Part shown: positions 63,887 through 64,000 of the stretch, piece by piece
Layout: every line of letters begins with the position of its first letter
Position numbering within the stretch: the first letter of the stretch is position 1
NCBI RefSeq assembly: GCF_050015995.1
Contig: NZ_JBNHEP010000223.1
Span: forward strand, 62,001-126,000
DNA length: 64,000 nt
DNA from: Trichodesmium sp050015995
Lineage (GTDB): Bacteria; Cyanobacteriota; Cyanobacteriia; Cyanobacteriales; Microcoleaceae
Direction of reading: 5' to 3'
Notes under the pieces: generated by a model
Database searches by the model: none
The model's input: only the letters and a program-made list of their open reading frames with translations
Told to the model about the DNA's origin: nothing
Position numbers and translations under genes: made by a program

Positions 63887-64000
63887 AGTGTTGTTGATGG
63901 TGTTCAGATTTGATTTGCATAGATTGGGAGCTTTTGGTAAGATTTCACTAAATAGACATCTCCAATAATAAAAACAGGAAATCAATTATCGTACAGAAAT
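63887..64000. promoter_or_regulatory. Region upstream of giant kinase paralogue 2
   Basis: Only 114 bases are in the window. It is AT-rich and no promoter was fixed. Confidence 0.3.

Overview
The window is about 64 kb of a low-GC filamentous cyanobacterial chromosome. The evidence is photosystem genes (psbC, ycf4, a psb28-like gene), frequent HIP1 octamers (GCGATCGC), heptanucleotide tandem repeats, many hairpin-rich MITE-like repeats, a pair of giant kinase-ATPase-histidine kinase proteins, and RTX-type exoproteins. The style recalls the Trichodesmium/Okeania/Lyngbya/Moorea group; that placement is an inference. No rRNA, tRNA or CRISPR array was recognised by eye.

Layout. 0-6.4 kb: a fold-type I PLP protein that seems to lack its Schiff-base lysine, a multi-TM MscS-like protein, an SRPBCC protein, a DUF1400 protein and a SirB1-like protein. 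Two inverted ends of tnpB-type elements flank the first two genes. 6.4-13 kb: a long repeat-bearing spacer, mutL, an AIPR-type phage-defence gene cut by an in-frame stop, two tandem Uma2 nuclease-like genes and a DUF4926 gene. 13-18 kb: a ketoacyl synthase next to a lipoprotein cyclophilin, ycf4, then psbC preceded by only the decayed 3' end of psbD. 18-25 kb: a membrane/coiled-coil protein, a single-domain globin with cbiA/cobB 33 bases downstream, a psb28-like gene and an ureidoglycolate lyase-like gene, separated by repeats.

25.6-31.6 kb holds a 1980-residue exoprotein (FG-GAP, cadherin-like, SBBP propeller and RTX repeats) in which the propeller block sits inside a cadherin repeat. 32.5-36.2 kb is a probable nitrogen-salvage group: a cytosine deaminase-like amidohydrolase, an AtzG-like small subunit and an AtzE-like amidase, now split by a repeat. 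A tnpB element follows. 37.7-40.1 kb is an animal-type haem peroxidase with RTX repeats. 41.4-43.1 kb is a divergent pair: a KirBac-type potassium channel and a free-standing GAF protein with both cysteine motifs of a DXCF cyanobacteriochrome. 43.5-50.4 kb carries a Gfo/Idh/MocA oxidoreductase, gshB and grxC, an alpha/beta hydrolase, hflX and a DUF3611 gene. 50.8-51.4 kb is a strongly structured leader before a 72-residue membrane protein. The last 12.5 kb holds two giant Ser/Thr kinase-ATPase-GAF-histidine kinase paralogues with the start of a third, decayed copy between them.

The repeats are a main theme. At least six hairpin or inverted-repeat families recur in spacers, and a short palindromic G/C-run repeat has entered reading frames in cbiA and one giant kinase. 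Repeat boundaries and identities were judged by eye; protein names rest on motif recognition, not on searches.
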